A stretch of DNA of 7,259 nt from Mollicutes bacterium. Its GTDB lineage: Bacteria; Bacillota_I; Bacilli_A; RF39; UBA660. The notes beneath the pieces were generated by a model. That model was not told the origin of the DNA and ran no database searches. It saw only the letters and a program-made list of their open reading frames with translations. Each line of letters starts with the position of its first letter. The stretch's first letter is position 1. This document shows, in pieces, positions 6,792-7,259 of the stretch. A program made the translations under genes and the position numbers. The stretch covers positions 1-7,259 of the forward strand of contig PWIL01000140.1 in the NCBI GenBank assembly GCA_003560455.1, in the 5' to 3' direction.

Positions 6792-7259
6792 TTAATTTGT
6801 CCAAACAAAATTAACTGATGTACGATGTTTATATCCTATTTTAGGATATATTCTTATCTCTTCTTCAACTATCTCTTCACCTTCATCAATAATTTCTTCT
6901 TCTTCTATTATTTCATCCATATCATCTTCTATTTCTTCTTCTTCTATAACTTCTTCTTCAACAATTAAAAAAATTTGCATATCAAAAAAACTTTTTTGTT
7001 CATCAGAAAAGTTTTCCAATAAAATATCAGCTAAAGCTTTTGCTAATACAACATCTGTTTCTGGTTCTAAATAAACAAGATAATTAATTATTTTTCCTTG
7101 AATATTATGATTAACATCGAGAACAAATTCATTTTCTTTAATTAAATCTGTTACTAAATCAAAATCTTCATCACTAATAGTATGTTCCTCAATTCCTTCT
7201 AAGCGTCCACCATAAATACTTTCACCAGTATCGGGCAAAATTGATAAGATGCCGTAAAT
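6792..7259 (-). CDS. Unrecognised protein with acidic repeat, 5' end outside window
   Basis: The reading frame stays open through the right edge, so this is the last 155 residues of a longer protein. A TTG at 7238 is not a convincing start, since the frame continues upstream as IYGILSI and no Shine-Dalgarno site precedes it. The visible part has a folded-looking segment (GRLEGIEEHTISDEDFDLV onward; GKIINYLVYLEPETDVVLAK and FFDMQIFL suggest an alpha/beta domain), then about 35 residues that are almost all Glu, Asp, Ile and Val, then a basic/aromatic tail ending YKHRTSVNFVWTN. No catalytic motif is recognised. The visible part contains no TM segment; whether the missing N-terminus holds a signal peptide or anchor cannot be seen. 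It lies 18 bp upstream of the receptor gene in the same direction and probably shares its operon. Coding status is well supported; function is unknown. Confidence 0.75.
   Translation of the reverse strand: MYGILSILPDTGESIYGGRLEGIEEHTISDEDFDLVTDLIKENEFVLDVNHNIQGKIINYLVYLEPETDVVLAKALADILLENFSDEQKSFFDMQIFLIVEEEVIEEEEIEDDMDEIIEEEEIIDEGEEIVEEEIRIYPKIGYKHRTSVNFVWTN
6855..6959 (-). repeat. GAA-rich in-frame repeat coding an acidic segment
   Basis: Within the right-edge gene, the 17-base plus-strand string ATTTCTTCTTCTTCTAT occurs identically at 6892-6908 and 6931-6947, a 39-base (13-codon) period. The protein shows matching units, IEEEEIEDDMDEI then IEEEEIIDEGEEI, followed by a partial VEEEI. Being a multiple of three, the repeat can gain or lose units without a frameshift, and the TTC/GAA runs are a plausible site of length variation between strains. 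Confidence 0.7.

Noticed and set aside
7221..7241. LPDTG string in the right-edge protein, resembling a sortase LPxTG signal
   Set aside because: It is far from the C-terminus and is not followed by a hydrophobic helix and positive tail, so it cannot be a cell-wall sorting signal.
1..7259. Mycoplasma-type code (TGA = Trp)
   Set aside because: TGA ends three genes at positions that fit family lengths and overlapping junctions, and Trp codons seen are TGG.
1..7259. CRISPR arrays, tRNA/rRNA genes, insertion sequences or att sites
   Set aside because: No spaced direct repeats, transposase reading frames or RNA-gene-like structures were seen; coding genes fill almost the whole window.

Overview
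The window is a strongly AT-rich, fully co-directional gene block. Every supported gene is read from the minus strand, so transcription runs from high to low coordinates. Three genes end in TGA (the diguanylate-cyclase-like, BrkB-like and NusG-domain-II genes) and tryptophan is written TGG, so the standard bacterial code applies rather than the mycoplasma TGA=Trp code. AT richness, GGTGAT-type Shine-Dalgarno sites, an LTA-synthase-type sulfatase and a lipoprotein ApbE point to a low-GC Gram-positive lineage: Bacillota, or a code-11 relative of the Mollicutes such as Acholeplasma, Izemoplasma or Erysipelotrichia-like bacteria. The exact taxon cannot be settled from sequence alone.

Layout in transcription order: (1) the 3' part of an unrecognised protein with a very acidic repeat, entering from the right edge; (2) a two-TM receptor with tandem Venus-flytrap-like domains and a degenerate GGDEF domain; (3) a YihY/BrkB-family membrane protein; (4) an LTA-synthase-family alkaline-phosphatase-superfamily membrane enzyme; (5) a single-TM protein of unknown function with a small outer domain; (6) a lipoprotein FAD:protein FMN transferase (ApbE); (7) a membrane-anchored NusG-domain-II protein. 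A Shine-Dalgarno site at the left edge shows that another gene follows just outside the window.

The junctions are an 18-bp gap, a 4-bp overlap, a 20-bp overlap, a 3-bp gap, a 39-bp gap and an 8-bp overlap. This is the pattern of one operon with its promoter beyond the right edge. The only internal space of any size, between genes 5 and 6, holds a perfect 8-bp inverted repeat that may modulate read-through.

Functionally, everything recognisable acts at or outside the cytoplasmic membrane. The upstream half reads as envelope sensing and anionic glycerol-phosphate polymer metabolism; the downstream half is an extracytoplasmic flavinylation module (ApbE plus NusG-domain II). No obvious flavinylation substrate is in the window, so it is expected further downstream or elsewhere. 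The most unusual item is the receptor: its GGDEF signature is SGNEF, several metal- and substrate-contacting positions are changed, and the inhibitory RxxD site is absent. It may be a signal-binding pseudo-cyclase or a lineage-specific variant rather than an ordinary diguanylate cyclase.
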